Origin: Bacteroidetes bacterium UBA1935
GTDB taxonomy: Bacteria; Bacteroidota; Bacteroidia; Chitinophagales; Chitinophagaceae
Reading direction: 5' to 3'
Length of the DNA: 64,000 bases
Assembly: GCA_002337045.1 (NCBI GenBank)
Contig: DDFF01000002.1
Span: forward strand, 47,989 to 111,988
Positions 35,914 to 45,353 of this stretch are shown piece by piece. The position numbers and the translations under genes are program-made. The notes under the pieces were generated by a model. It saw only the letters and a list, made by a program, of their open reading frames with translations, did not search any database and was not told the DNA's origin. Position 1 is the stretch's first letter. Each line of letters begins with the position of its first letter.

Positions 35914-36886
35914 TGCCCTGCAAGCTTGCTACTATCAGTATAAAAAGAAAACCCGTGTATTTGCGATAGCCTTTGTATTGCGCTGTAGCCAGCTGATAAG
36001 CGGGGCGTATATAGCTGCGCATCTGCGGCATCATATCCAATATAGGTTGCAACTGCTCGCCATGTTTACTGCGGCTGCTGTTTATCCACCGTTGCATAGC
36101 CCATTTCATAAAAGGGGCTACTATGCCGAATATCAGTAACAATACTGCCAATGTGCGCAATACTGCATACATGGCTTTGCTCATGCTACCACTAAATGCA
36201 AATACCACTGCTATAAACACCAGTGTAGATAAGAGGAATACCAGTTTGCGTGCAGGGCTTTTCTTCTTGCCTTCTGTTGCCAGTTGTGCGTCTTCTGCTA
36301 CCAATTGCAGCTTACCTACGGCTTCTATCCGTTTGGGCAGGCGAGCTATCCATATACCTATGGCAAGCCCCCAAAGGGTGTATATACTGCCGTAGATGGC
36401 TATTATCCAGAAGCTGTAAGAGGTATCCTCAGGCAGGTAGAAACTGCTAAGCAGGTTTTGAAAGAATTTATCTACTGCTTCCCACAGCGATTTGCCAAAT
36501 ACAATCGTCATCATCAGCAACATCTGAAAGGCGCTCTCCAGCATGGCTATAATGGCAAACAGTACCGATGCGATGGTATAGTTGGGTATGGCACGATACA
36601 TAAGCGCACCCACCAAGCCTTGAAAGCCCACCGCTACATAAGCAGGTATGCCCGATTGCGGACTCACCGCTGCCTTTACCAGTATTACCAACAGGGTAGC
36701 CTGTAGCATCTGCCGCACGTTGTTGCGGGTATAGTGTGCCAGCAGCCCTATGATAACCACTGCAAAACCACCTACAAAAAATCCCGTCAGGGGTATCTTC
36801 AGCGCATGCATCCACCCGCCAAGGCCGCTTTCGCAAAGCGCCCACAGCGCAGTAAGACGTTGTATGGCAGATGTATTGTTTCGCAC
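35903..36886 (-). CDS. Polytopic membrane protein linked to the mobA operon
   Basis: 327 aa with about seven to eight hydrophobic segments. The N-terminal half (IPLTGFFVGGFAVVIIGLL, then AVSPQSGIPAYVAVGFQGL) resembles small-molecule transporter S components or core-transporter folds, but I cannot assign a family. It is the first gene of the operon with the NTPase and mobA. An alternative start is MHALKIPLTG at residue 26. Confidence 0.7.
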   Translation of the reverse strand: MRNNTSAIQRLTALWALCESGLGGWMHALKIPLTGFFVGGFAVVIIGLLAHYTRNNVRQMLQATLLVILVKAAVSPQSGIPAYVAVGFQGLVGALMYRAIPNYTIASVLFAIIAMLESAFQMLLMMTIVFGKSLWEAVDKFFQNLLSSFYLPEDTSYSFWIIAIYGSIYTLWGLAIGIWIARLPKRIEAVGKLQLVAEDAQLATEGKKKSPARKLVFLLSTLVFIAVVFAFSGSMSKAMYAVLRTLAVLLLIFGIVAPFMKWAMQRWINSSRSKHGEQLQPILDMMPQMRSYIRPAYQLATAQYKGYRKYTGFLFILIVASLQGNGE

Positions 36887-37137
36887 AGTATGTAAATATA
36901 ATATGCGAAATACGAATAGCTGCTATCTGGCAATACAATTCCGTTTATTTACCAATAGTTAATAGTGTGTGTTGCTCTGTATTTAAATTCGATTAAAACA
37001 GATGATTTCAGCATATCACGATAGCTACTACACGTTATTCTCAGGTAACTTTAACACAGTTGTTTTAAGGATGATGACACAGGTCATTTATATTCTATAT
37101 ATACTGGGCTAACTTAGAATGACGTAAAGTTGATACT

Positions 37138-38205
37138 ATGAAACTCCATAATAAAACATACATCATTGCCGGTGTTGTAGGGTTGTTAAGTGCTGCAATT
37201 TCCTGTAAGAAGCCCGGAAATAATAATAGTGGTACATCAAATACCGGTTGTAACGGACAGGTAGAAATGACACCTTATGATTGGGTGAACCCGCCACGTT
37301 TCCCTCAGGCGGAATTGCCTGCGGATAACGTTATGTATGTAGAGCGCATAGCATTGGGTAAGAAACTCTTTTACGATACACGCCTGTCTAACAACGGAGA
37401 AAATTGCGAGTCTTGCCACAAACAAAGCATGGGCTTTTCTGCCAAAGATGTATCTGAGTTTGATAAAGGATTGCAGAAGATGCCACTGGAAAACCTGGCT
37501 TGGTATAAAAACTTTATGTGGAGTGGCAGAATAGTCGGCACATTGGAAGATGTAATGTTTGCAGAGCTTACCAAACGTTTCAAAACAGACTTTACAAAAA
37601 TAAACGAAATACAAGAGTACAAGGACTTGTTTTGTAAGTATTACGGAACCGATAATATTACTCCCGAACTAATGGCAAAACCACTGGCACAGTTTATGCG
37701 AGTGCTGGTAACTAAAAACAGCAAGTACGATAGGTATACACTTGGTTTAGAGAAATTTAACTATGCCGAAGAACAAGGTTCTAATATATTCTTTACAGAA
37801 AAAGGCGATTGCTTTCACTGCCACCCTGTACTGTTGCTTACAGATAATCAGTTTCATAACAACGGGTTGGATAGCGTTTATGCCAAAGATATAGATAAAG
37901 GACGCTTCAATTTTACCGGTATTGCAGCAGATATGGGGGTGTTTCGTACACCCAACCTTCGCAATGTAGCATTACGTACCGAGTATATGCACGACGGACG
38001 CTTTAAGACTTTGGAAGAAGTGGTTGACTTTTACGATCATCAGGTGCACATGGGGGTAAAGAATGTAGACCCGATAATGGTAAAACCTACCAAACTGCAA
38101 AATAATGGCTTGAAACTGACAGATATTGAAAAGCAGCAGTTGATAGCTTTCCTGAAAACGCTGACGGATGATGATTTTACTACCAATTCTTACTTCAAAC
38201 CGTAA
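37138..38205 (+). CDS. Dihaem cytochrome c peroxidase/MauG-family lipoprotein
   Basis: 355 aa with a lipoprotein leader (lipobox near AISC). Two c-type haem motifs, CESCH (Cys90) and CFHCH (Cys225), are spaced as in bacterial CcpA/MauG proteins, and the late MHDGRF motif is present. Members reduce H2O2 or oxidise protein substrates in the periplasm. It converges on a second homologue with 4 bp between the stops. The 251 bp upstream holds no gene. Confidence 0.9.
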   Translation: MKLHNKTYIIAGVVGLLSAAISCKKPGNNNSGTSNTGCNGQVEMTPYDWVNPPRFPQAELPADNVMYVERIALGKKLFYDTRLSNNGENCESCHKQSMGFSAKDVSEFDKGLQKMPLENLAWYKNFMWSGRIVGTLEDVMFAELTKRFKTDFTKINEIQEYKDLFCKYYGTDNITPELMAKPLAQFMRVLVTKNSKYDRYTLGLEKFNYAEEQGSNIFFTEKGDCFHCHPVLLLTDNQFHNNGLDSVYAKDIDKGRFNFTGIAADMGVFRTPNLRNVALRTEYMHDGRFKTLEEVVDFYDHQVHMGVKNVDPIMVKPTKLQNNGLKLTDIEKQQLIAFLKTLTDDDFTTNSYFKP

Positions 38206-38209
38206 GGGA

Positions 38210-39241
38210 TTATTGACTTAATCCATCTTTAGTGAGAAACTTAGTGTCTGTAAGTGTCTGCAGGAATAAAATGATTTTTCTTTGTTCATCTGCTGTTAGG
38301 TGTAATCCAGACATGCCATTTTTTATAAGCAGTGTCGATAATGAAGGTGTTTGTATGATGCTATCGGCATAATGATGTAATACTTGTTCCAGTGTAGCAA
38401 ACCTGCCATCGTGCATATAGGGAGCTGTTACGGCTATATTGCGTAGTGTAGGTACTTTAAAAGCGCCCCAATCTTTTTCATTTCGGGTAATGCGATACCT
38501 GCCCGAGTCTGCAAACTGATAGTCCAGTCCGTTGTTTTTGAAACTGTAATCTGTCAGTAATGGTTCGGCGTGGCATGCGCTGCAGTTTTGTTTAAAGAGA
38601 TTGTAGCCCTCTTGTTCTTCCGGTGAGAAGCTGGCTTTTCCCGTATATACATCATCGTATCTTGAAGATGCGGAAACCAGATTGCTCATGTATTGTGCCA
38701 ATGCCCAAAACATTTGCTGGTCGTCTATACTATCTCTGTGAAATACGTTTTTGAAGAGTGTAGGATATTCTTTATGCCTGTTAAGTTTATATACAATGTT
38801 AGATATGGTTTCTGCCATTTCCACCTTATTTGTTAAGGGCGAAAGTGGCATTACCTCTATATGATTCACACCTCCATCCCACATAAAACTGGTATTCCAT
38901 GCCATGTTGAATATGGCAGGTGTATTTCTGATACCTGTTTTCCCGTATATGCCTTTACTAAGGGCATTGCCAGCATCTGCAAATGCTTCGTTTTGCTTGT
39001 GGCAGCTACCACATGATATGGTGTTATTTGCAGAAAGTAGTGGATCGAAAAAGAGCTTTCTACCCAATTCAAAACCTGCCTGGCTGTATGTATTCTTATC
39101 ATGTGTGTAATGTGCAGGTGGAAAATGTGCTGGGCGTTCAAGCGGATTGTCTGTAGCTGGTGTGCTGTAATCTTTATCAGCTTTACAGGCATTTATGCCT
39201 ATCAACCCTGCTAATAATAATATATAGGATTGCATGCGCAT
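38210..39241 (-). CDS. Dihaem MauG/MbnH-like enzyme
   Basis: 343 aa lipoprotein (lipobox GINAC). Haem motifs CGSCH (77-81) and CSACH (220-224), then YMHDGRF. Its gene lies 22 bp downstream of an MbnP-family gene on the same strand. In the known MbnP/MbnH pairs the dihaem enzyme converts a Trp of MbnP to kynurenine, which creates a copper site. By context this is the MbnH partner; by sequence alone it is a generic dihaem peroxidase homologue. Confidence 0.85.
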   Translation of the reverse strand: MRMQSYILLLAGLIGINACKADKDYSTPATDNPLERPAHFPPAHYTHDKNTYSQAGFELGRKLFFDPLLSANNTISCGSCHKQNEAFADAGNALSKGIYGKTGIRNTPAIFNMAWNTSFMWDGGVNHIEVMPLSPLTNKVEMAETISNIVYKLNRHKEYPTLFKNVFHRDSIDDQQMFWALAQYMSNLVSASSRYDDVYTGKASFSPEEQEGYNLFKQNCSACHAEPLLTDYSFKNNGLDYQFADSGRYRITRNEKDWGAFKVPTLRNIAVTAPYMHDGRFATLEQVLHHYADSIIQTPSLSTLLIKNGMSGLHLTADEQRKIILFLQTLTDTKFLTKDGLSQ

Positions 39242-39263
39242 AAATGCCTGTACTGATTAGTTG

Positions 39264-40037
39264 TTATTGAACACTGCTGAGTGTTACGTTGTTGTAAAAA
39301 TCTTTTGCCATTGTTACAGCTTCTGCACCCGGCATATGTATTACACTTAGTGTAGCCAAGCCCGGTGAAGTATGCCAAAGCCTTGCAGGGTTTACCGTAA
39401 ATGTCATAGTAGGTGTAGTGCCGTTTGTCACTTTCACGGTTTTGCCAAATTCAGCTGTTTTTACAGTTACTATATTGTTTGTGCCACTGAAACCACCCAG
39501 GTGCAGTGCGAACTTACCTGTTGGCGAATTGGGAGAATCGCCTTCTGCCTTCAGCATAATGTAGCCACTGTTCCAGTCCCAGAACATACCCGATGCTAAT
39601 GATAGTGCCCCTGCTTGTGCACCACTCACATTATGCAAGCTGTCTATACCCATAGTATATTCTACGGCTGTGTATTCTCCTTCAGGCACATTAGGAATAG
39701 AGAATGAAGATTCTGCAGCTGTTTTAGCATCTATAAGATAGTAGCTTACAGGCTGTGTCCACCAAGTACCGTCTGCTTTTTTGAGCTTGAAGTTGGATAT
39801 GAAAAATCTGAAGTTTGTGAATGTTAATGAGTCGCCCGTTTTAGGGTGTACATATAGTTTGTTCAGTTGCCATGGCACCATGTCTGTACCAAACACATAG
39901 TTTATTTTGCCGTTGACAGCACCGTATACAGGCACTGCAGGGCCCGGCTCAGGATCTTTATCTCTTTTGCAAGAGTCGAGCCCTAAAATAGCTGCTGCAG
40001 CCAGTAACAGGCTGTATTTGCGAAGCGTAGTTTTCAT
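39264..40037 (-). CDS. MbnP-family copper-binding lipoprotein
   Basis: 257 aa with a lipobox (GLDSC). The body matches the MbnP family: NYVFGTDMVPWQL, FTNFRFFISNFKL, and the conserved WDWNSGYIMLKAEG (Trp153 and Trp155). Family members bind copper outside the cytoplasm after Trp oxidation by MbnH; which Trp would be modified here I cannot say. It is upstream of, and surely co-transcribed with, the MbnH-like gene. Confidence 0.8.
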   Translation of the reverse strand: MKTTLRKYSLLLAAAAILGLDSCKRDKDPEPGPAVPVYGAVNGKINYVFGTDMVPWQLNKLYVHPKTGDSLTFTNFRFFISNFKLKKADGTWWTQPVSYYLIDAKTAAESSFSIPNVPEGEYTAVEYTMGIDSLHNVSGAQAGALSLASGMFWDWNSGYIMLKAEGDSPNSPTGKFALHLGGFSGTNNIVTVKTAEFGKTVKVTNGTTPTMTFTVNPARLWHTSPGLATLSVIHMPGAEAVTMAKDFYNNVTLSSVQ

Positions 40038-40204
40038 AAATAATCGCTTTTTATTTGTACTAAGTTAGCAAATGATGTATACAGTTTTTGTGACTTTTGT
40101 CACATTGATAGTGAACCATGATTAAATAGTGATTAAATAATAGTTTCTGTTTATCTTCAAAAAACAATACTCTAATATTAAATTCTGTTTCGGCTTTCGT
40201 TTTC

Positions 40205-41893
40205 ATGAAAAAATTGACATTATCCCTATTAGCAATACTACTATTTGTTATTAACTCAAAGGCGCAATCTGATACATTTTACTTTAATGCGCAGTGGAAG
40301 TTTATAAAAAAGAAAGAAGATGCTAAATACTACAGAACATCGCGCCGTGTCAATGACAGCTTGTACCAAGTGACAGACCATTTTATGAATGGTACAGTGC
40401 AAATGACAGGTTTTTATTCCAACCCGAAATCTGACGAGGCAAAGGATAAACATGGCTTATTTGTTTATTATAACGATAAAGGCATTAAAACAAGTGAAGG
40501 TGTTTATGTAAATGGTAAAAAGGAAAAAGAGTGGAAGTATTATTTTGAAGACGGAGCGTTAGAGTCTGTTCGTTCTTACAAGTTTTTTTTGCTGGAAGGC
40601 AAAGCTATTTATTATGATTCTGCAAGCCATAACAGACGTTCAGAGGGAAGTTTTACGCTGGGTAAAAGAACCGGCGAGTGGAGATTTTATTATCAAAACG
40701 ATTCTTTGTCAGAGCGTCTTAACTATGCCAATGGCGATTTGGATGGTGCTATTATAGTTTACGATTCATTAACCAGAAACATAATTCTTGAAGGAGCTTT
40801 TGCACATAATCTTAAGCATGGTAAATGGAGGACATATTATAAAGATGGTAGGCCTAAAGAAGAAGTTAATTACTTGCTAGGAAAAGAAAATGGAGAACTG
40901 GCCTTATACGATTCGCTTACAGGTGAGAAATATGCCGGTGGTACGATAAATGATTCCGGTGGTGTTTTTACATCTTATTATCCGGGCACGAAGAGGTTAT
41001 TTAACAAGGGATATATAGACCCGAAAACCAATATCCGTTATTATAAATATTATGATTCCACAACAGGGAATCTTATAAAAGAAGCTTCATTTCTATATGA
41101 TTTGCCATATGGTACATGGAAGTATTATTACGCAAGTAATGGAAAATTGGGCTTTGAAGAAACATTCAAAAATGGCGTAGTAGAAGGAGAATTTATATTG
41201 TTTGACTCTGTAAGCGTCAATAAGCTGACGGTTGGAAGGCATAGTAATGGATTGAGGGTAGGAGAATGGAAGTTTTATAATTCCGGAGATGGTAAGCTAA
41301 GGTCTGTAGAGTCTTACAAAAAAGGCAGGCTGCACGGAGATGCAATTACTTATGATGCCAATGGAGTGGTAAAGTCTGTAGCAGGATATAAAAATGGTAT
41401 GGAGCATGGTGAAAGTATCTTGTATCATGAAGGCACAACGAATAAATGGGTAGTGTGGAATATGAAAGAAGACTCGCTGGATGGGGCGCTATATACATAT
41501 TACCCATCGGGCAAGATGAAACGTAAAGAGCACTACAAAAATGGTACACTTGAAACATCTGTATGCTATGACGAGCTTGGTAATGAAGTAGAGTATTACC
41601 CCGTAAGAACAGCTCCTGAATTTGATGGCGATGTGATGACCTATATAGGCAATAGCTTAAGGTATCCTGAGAGCGCAAAAGCAAAATCGCTTGAGGGTAA
41701 GGTTCTTGTAAGATTTGCCATCAATGAAAGTGGCGCTGTTTCTGAAGCACAGGTTGTTGAGGGTTTTAATAAAGAATGTGAGGACGAAGCTATACGTGTA
41801 ATATCTCAAATGCCTCCATGGAGGCCTGCAACTATGGATGGCATACCTGAGAAAGTTTATAAAACAATCCCGGTAGTATTCTGGATACACTAA
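40205..41893 (+). CDS. Secreted MORN/YwqK-repeat protein with C-terminal TonB domain
   Basis: 562 aa with signal peptide (cleavage near SKA). About ten MORN-like repeats of the form 'NGK..GEWKFYY..G' span residues 70-450 (GKRTGEWRFYYQND, NLKHGKWRTYYKDG). Residues about 465-562 form a TonB C-terminal domain (RYPESAKAKSLEGKVLVRF, then MPPWRPA). Such fusions are exported proteins of unknown role; the TonB-like domain may bind an outer-membrane protein or peptidoglycan. Confidence 0.85.
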   Translation: MKKLTLSLLAILLFVINSKAQSDTFYFNAQWKFIKKKEDAKYYRTSRRVNDSLYQVTDHFMNGTVQMTGFYSNPKSDEAKDKHGLFVYYNDKGIKTSEGVYVNGKKEKEWKYYFEDGALESVRSYKFFLLEGKAIYYDSASHNRRSEGSFTLGKRTGEWRFYYQNDSLSERLNYANGDLDGAIIVYDSLTRNIILEGAFAHNLKHGKWRTYYKDGRPKEEVNYLLGKENGELALYDSLTGEKYAGGTINDSGGVFTSYYPGTKRLFNKGYIDPKTNIRYYKYYDSTTGNLIKEASFLYDLPYGTWKYYYASNGKLGFEETFKNGVVEGEFILFDSVSVNKLTVGRHSNGLRVGEWKFYNSGDGKLRSVESYKKGRLHGDAITYDANGVVKSVAGYKNGMEHGESILYHEGTTNKWVVWNMKEDSLDGALYTYYPSGKMKRKEHYKNGTLETSVCYDELGNEVEYYPVRTAPEFDGDVMTYIGNSLRYPESAKAKSLEGKVLVRFAINESGAVSEAQVVEGFNKECEDEAIRVISQMPPWRPATMDGIPEKVYKTIPVVFWIH

Positions 41894-41921
41894 TTTTTAC
41901 TGCCAACAAGTTTCGTACCTA

Positions 41922-43700
41922 TCAGGCTTTAGGCGTTTTTGCTTTTCGGTTAATAGGGTTGAAACGGGATAGTTTTGACGTGTCTATTATTTTATGCTCT
42001 GTCAGGTAGTGTATCACCTTATGCTCCAGCCAATGGTGGAAAGGCAGCAGCATGCTGATGATGATAATCTTTATGCCCAGCATTTTCCACGGCTCGTGGT
42101 GGGTTATCTCCATTATCTTATGATCTGCAAGCAGGATGATGAACTCGAAGAAGAATATGAAGGAGAAGAAACCTAGCGATTTGATGATAACCTTCGATAC
42201 TTTAAACGAGCCTAACATCGTCAGGAGTATAAAGCAGGAAATAATGCCTATAATGATACCCATGTATTGCAGATTGTGTCTGCGTTCTGTTTGTTTTTCT
42301 TCCAACTCTGCCAGTATCTGTCTTTGTTTAGTTTCGTTGTCTATCTCCATTTGCAGCATGGCATCGTGCTTGGTTACTTCTTCTTGCTCGTCTGTATATT
42401 GTTTATACAGCTTAGCATAGGTATATGCTTTCGTAACATCCCTCTGCAGGTAGTACAGCGAGTCGAGGTATCTGCTGCTTTCTATCAAGTATGGCAGGTA
42501 GTTGGCATCTTTTGCAGCATTAAATGCCTGTTCCATTTTCGTAGTTGCAAGTTGGGTGTTATTGTTTCTCAGCAAAAACTGTGCATAGCGCTTCAGGAAG
42601 TTGGATAGATAGATTTTTTGACCACCTATTTTTCGTAGTACTATACCCTCAGCAGTTGCATAGGCAGCAGTTGCTGCAGGTATATCGTGGTTGTTTTCAT
42701 GCACATAAGCCATCAGCCTGAAGTATGAAATGCTGTCTTTTTGCTGCATTTCCTGCAGCTCTGCAGGGTATTGGTTTACATAGTAGTCTGCCAGCTCTGC
42801 AAACATGCCGTTTTGTAACAGATAAGTGCTGTGGTTGTTGATGGCATTTTTGTACAGGCGCTTATTATTATGTCTTCCTGCGTATGCAATTATTCTTTTG
42901 GTGAGCTTTTCGGCATTGCTGCGTTCTTTGTTGTAGTAGTATTTTTCAGACAAATCGCACTGCAGGTTCATGATGATGGTAGAGTCTGTAATATGCAGCT
43001 TGGGTATCAGTGCTATCTGTTTCAGCTTATAATCTCTTGCCTGTGCATAGTTGCCAATCAGTAGATAGAAGAAGGAAATGTTGTCGTAGCAGTCGAATAC
43101 TGCCTGTATGTTTTGTTGTTTTTGAGCTATTGTCAGCGCATTCAGGTAGTTTCTGAAGGCGTCTAGTTTGTTGTTGGTTTGCTCCAGGCATTTGCCCCAT
43201 TGCAAAAAACATTCCCCTTTCAAGGTATCGTTTCCTGTTAATCCCGCATAGTAAAAAGCTTTGTTTACGTTTTCAATGGCTTTATCTGTATTGCCTGCAG
43301 CCATATTCGTTTTGGTGGCCGCTGTATAGGCATAGTAATACCATTCATTATTGTCATGATTTTTGGCAAGAGAGAGCAGAGCATTAGCATATTCTTTCGC
43401 TTCCTCTGCATCGTCCGTATTATCCAGTTTGAAGTACCATTTATATGCTTTTACCATCAATGTGTCAGAACCGCTTAGCACTGCGGTTTCCACAGCCATA
43501 TCCAGTACACTGTCTATTTCACCATATTCATTGGCTTTATCCATGGCATCAGCAATAGATACCAAGTAGTTTACCTTATCCCCTGCATTTTTTGTTTGAG
43601 CATAGCTATGCCATAGTTCTTTTATGTTTCCGGAAACGAAAAGCGGACTTATAACTAAAAGCAGAAAAAGAGCAGCTGATAATATTCTGCAGCGTTGCAT
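41922..43700 (-). CDS. TPR protein with C-terminal membrane region
   Basis: The ATG at 43700 (MQRCRILSAALFLLLVIS) begins a signal peptide; the frame is open to a TTG at 43727. That gives 592 aa. Residues about 50-430 carry TPR-like helical repeats, followed by a coiled coil and three hydrophobic segments. The layout equals the sensor half of Bacteroidota TPR histidine kinases, but there is no kinase domain. It may be a signalling or scaffold protein. Confidence 0.75.
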   Translation of the reverse strand: MQRCRILSAALFLLLVISPLFVSGNIKELWHSYAQTKNAGDKVNYLVSIADAMDKANEYGEIDSVLDMAVETAVLSGSDTLMVKAYKWYFKLDNTDDAEEAKEYANALLSLAKNHDNNEWYYYAYTAATKTNMAAGNTDKAIENVNKAFYYAGLTGNDTLKGECFLQWGKCLEQTNNKLDAFRNYLNALTIAQKQQNIQAVFDCYDNISFFYLLIGNYAQARDYKLKQIALIPKLHITDSTIIMNLQCDLSEKYYYNKERSNAEKLTKRIIAYAGRHNNKRLYKNAINNHSTYLLQNGMFAELADYYVNQYPAELQEMQQKDSISYFRLMAYVHENNHDIPAATAAYATAEGIVLRKIGGQKIYLSNFLKRYAQFLLRNNNTQLATTKMEQAFNAAKDANYLPYLIESSRYLDSLYYLQRDVTKAYTYAKLYKQYTDEQEEVTKHDAMLQMEIDNETKQRQILAELEEKQTERRHNLQYMGIIIGIISCFILLTMLGSFKVSKVIIKSLGFFSFIFFFEFIILLADHKIMEITHHEPWKMLGIKIIIISMLLPFHHWLEHKVIHYLTEHKIIDTSKLSRFNPINRKAKTPKA

Positions 43701-43817
43701 ATATAGAGATAGATTGATAGTGTACAATATATAAAATCAAGTCGGTAATACATTATTGTATTCTGATATTTATTTATATTTTTATTGGAATTAGCAAACA
43801 AATAAAAATAATCCTCT

Positions 43818-44366
43818 ATGAAGTATGTAAACGCAAAGATTGCAGGTATGATAGCTGCAATGCTATTCTTATTTTCAACATCTGCTCAAGCGGGGTCCAA
43901 AGGTTTTTTGATAGATGCATCTGTTATCAGTTATATGCTGCATAATGGTGCAACCAATATCAAGGTATATATGGCAAAAGATGACAATGGTACAACGAGT
44001 TATGTGGTTGTCCCAGCAGAAGCAGACTTTTCTACTGCAAGCGGGCAAGTGTACCGTCAGGTAGGCTCGGGTGTATGTCCGCCCTCATGTGAGTTCCCTC
44101 CTGCCAGCCTTGCAGGTAAGGGTAGCTACACGGATGCTAGTAATGGCGAAAATGATATAAATAATTATATGCGTGCTTATCAGAACGAAACAAACTGTGT
44201 GAAAATAAGTGCGGCCACTTTGGGTAAGGTCATCAACGATTACCCGTATGTAAAAATCGTATTCGATTCTTCTGTAACAGTTACAGGTATTAATGAAGAT
44301 GGTAGTGCAGGCAGGCGCAGTAGCTATACAGAAAATACAAATACTACCTGTGTTTGCGGAATGTAA
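43818..44366 (+). CDS. Secreted hypothetical protein with four Cys
   Basis: 182 aa with signal peptide (cleavage near AQA, residue 26). The remainder is Ser/Thr/Gly/Asn-rich, with cysteines in CPPSC and a terminal CVCG. No family recognised. It ends at its own terminator. Confidence 0.65.
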   Translation: MKYVNAKIAGMIAAMLFLFSTSAQAGSKGFLIDASVISYMLHNGATNIKVYMAKDDNGTTSYVVVPAEADFSTASGQVYRQVGSGVCPPSCEFPPASLAGKGSYTDASNGENDINNYMRAYQNETNCVKISAATLGKVINDYPYVKIVFDSSVTVTGINEDGSAGRRSSYTENTNTTCVCGM

Positions 44367-44392
44367 GTGAAGGCTATATTATTACAGAATTG

Positions 44393-44421
44393 AACGCAAG
44401 CCGTTAAGGCTTGCGTTTTTT
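44393..44421 (+). terminator. Intrinsic terminator
   Basis: Perfect 10-bp stem AACGCAAGCC / GGCTTGCGTT with a GTTAA loop, followed by T. Confidence 0.88.
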
Positions 44422-44749
44422 AATTAAATATCTTCATCAGCCCGATGAATACTACTATAATACCGATAGTGGTGAAGCCGTATAGTACCACTGAGAAATT
44501 GCTGTGAGAATAGGTTGATGTCATGGTAAGTACACAGCTTAGCAGGCATACAACAGCGCCTATCAGTATGTATATAAGTCCTGTAGATGTTTTGCGTGCA
44601 TTGCGTAGTCGCTTAATCTCCTTCAGCATATCGGGAATATGCCTTGCATCTGTACCTGCAGCTAACAGTTCATTTTCTATTTGCTGATCATTCAGCCCGT
44701 TATCCAGCCAGGTCTTTGCCCTTTGCTGTATGGTTATGCTTTGTTCCAT
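44420..44749 (-). CDS. Small membrane protein
   Basis: 109 aa. A cytoplasmic helical N-terminus (WLDNGLNDQQIENELLAAG) is followed by two membrane helices (GLIYILIGAVVCLLSCVLTM and VVLYGFTTIGIIVVFIGLM). Unknown function; stands alone. Confidence 0.65.
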   Translation of the reverse strand: MEQSITIQQRAKTWLDNGLNDQQIENELLAAGTDARHIPDMLKEIKRLRNARKTSTGLIYILIGAVVCLLSCVLTMTSTYSHSNFSVVLYGFTTIGIIVVFIGLMKIFN

Positions 44750-44958
44750 AAGCCAGGTTTTTGATTTGTACTAATATAACTATTTTCTTTTGTATGGGTA
44801 TTCTGCTGATATATAATCTTGTAGAATTTCTTTCATTTTACCTTAACAATGCCATAGGGAAGCTTTAACAATAATTATCATGTATATGTGCCATACTATG
44901 CTACCTTCATGCAGATAGTCGTACTGACAACATTTTTCACACTTTAAAACCATTGTTT

Positions 44959-45207
44959 ATGAAAAAGATAATCTTGGTTGCATTTGCAGCAATAGCAGTG
45001 ATGTTTACAAGTTGTGGTTCTAACCTTGAAAACACACCAAGCAGCACCCCGGTAGATTCTACCAACCTTAATGGTACAGCACCTGTTAAGTACGGGCCTA
45101 TTGACCCGGCAAATCCTGATTCGCCCAAAACACAGGGTGCATATGACACAGGTATGCGTGCCAACACAATGAATACTGAAGACAGTATACGTGTAGGTAA
45201 GAAATAG
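44959..45207 (+). CDS. Small lipoprotein
   Basis: 82 aa from the ATG at 44959. The leader ends in a lipobox (VMFTSC), so the mature part is about 60 residues of Pro/Asn/Thr-rich, probably disordered chain tethered to a membrane. Function unknown. It ends before a good terminator. Confidence 0.65.
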   Translation: MKKIILVAFAAIAVMFTSCGSNLENTPSSTPVDSTNLNGTAPVKYGPIDPANPDSPKTQGAYDTGMRANTMNTEDSIRVGKK

Positions 45208-45230
45208 CACTCATAATTCTATGTAAAGTT

Positions 45231-45258
45231 GGGAGAGTTGCATAAGCTCTCCCTTTTT
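45231..45258 (+). terminator. Intrinsic terminator after the small lipoprotein gene
   Basis: Stem GGGAGAG / CTCTCCC with a 9-nt loop, followed by five T. Confidence 0.8.
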
Positions 45259-45329
45259 ATGATGTTATTTACATGTATGTACATATATTTGCATAGTAAA
45301 ACCTTATAATTGCCGATGCCTGTGATGGG

Positions 45330-45337
45330 TAACTTTG
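45330..45337 (+). promoter_or_regulatory. -7 promoter box of the dioxygenase gene
   Basis: TAACTTTG, an exact TAnnTTTG match, 17 bp before the ATG. Confidence 0.5.
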
Positions 45338-45353
45338 TATAAGGAACTGAAAA

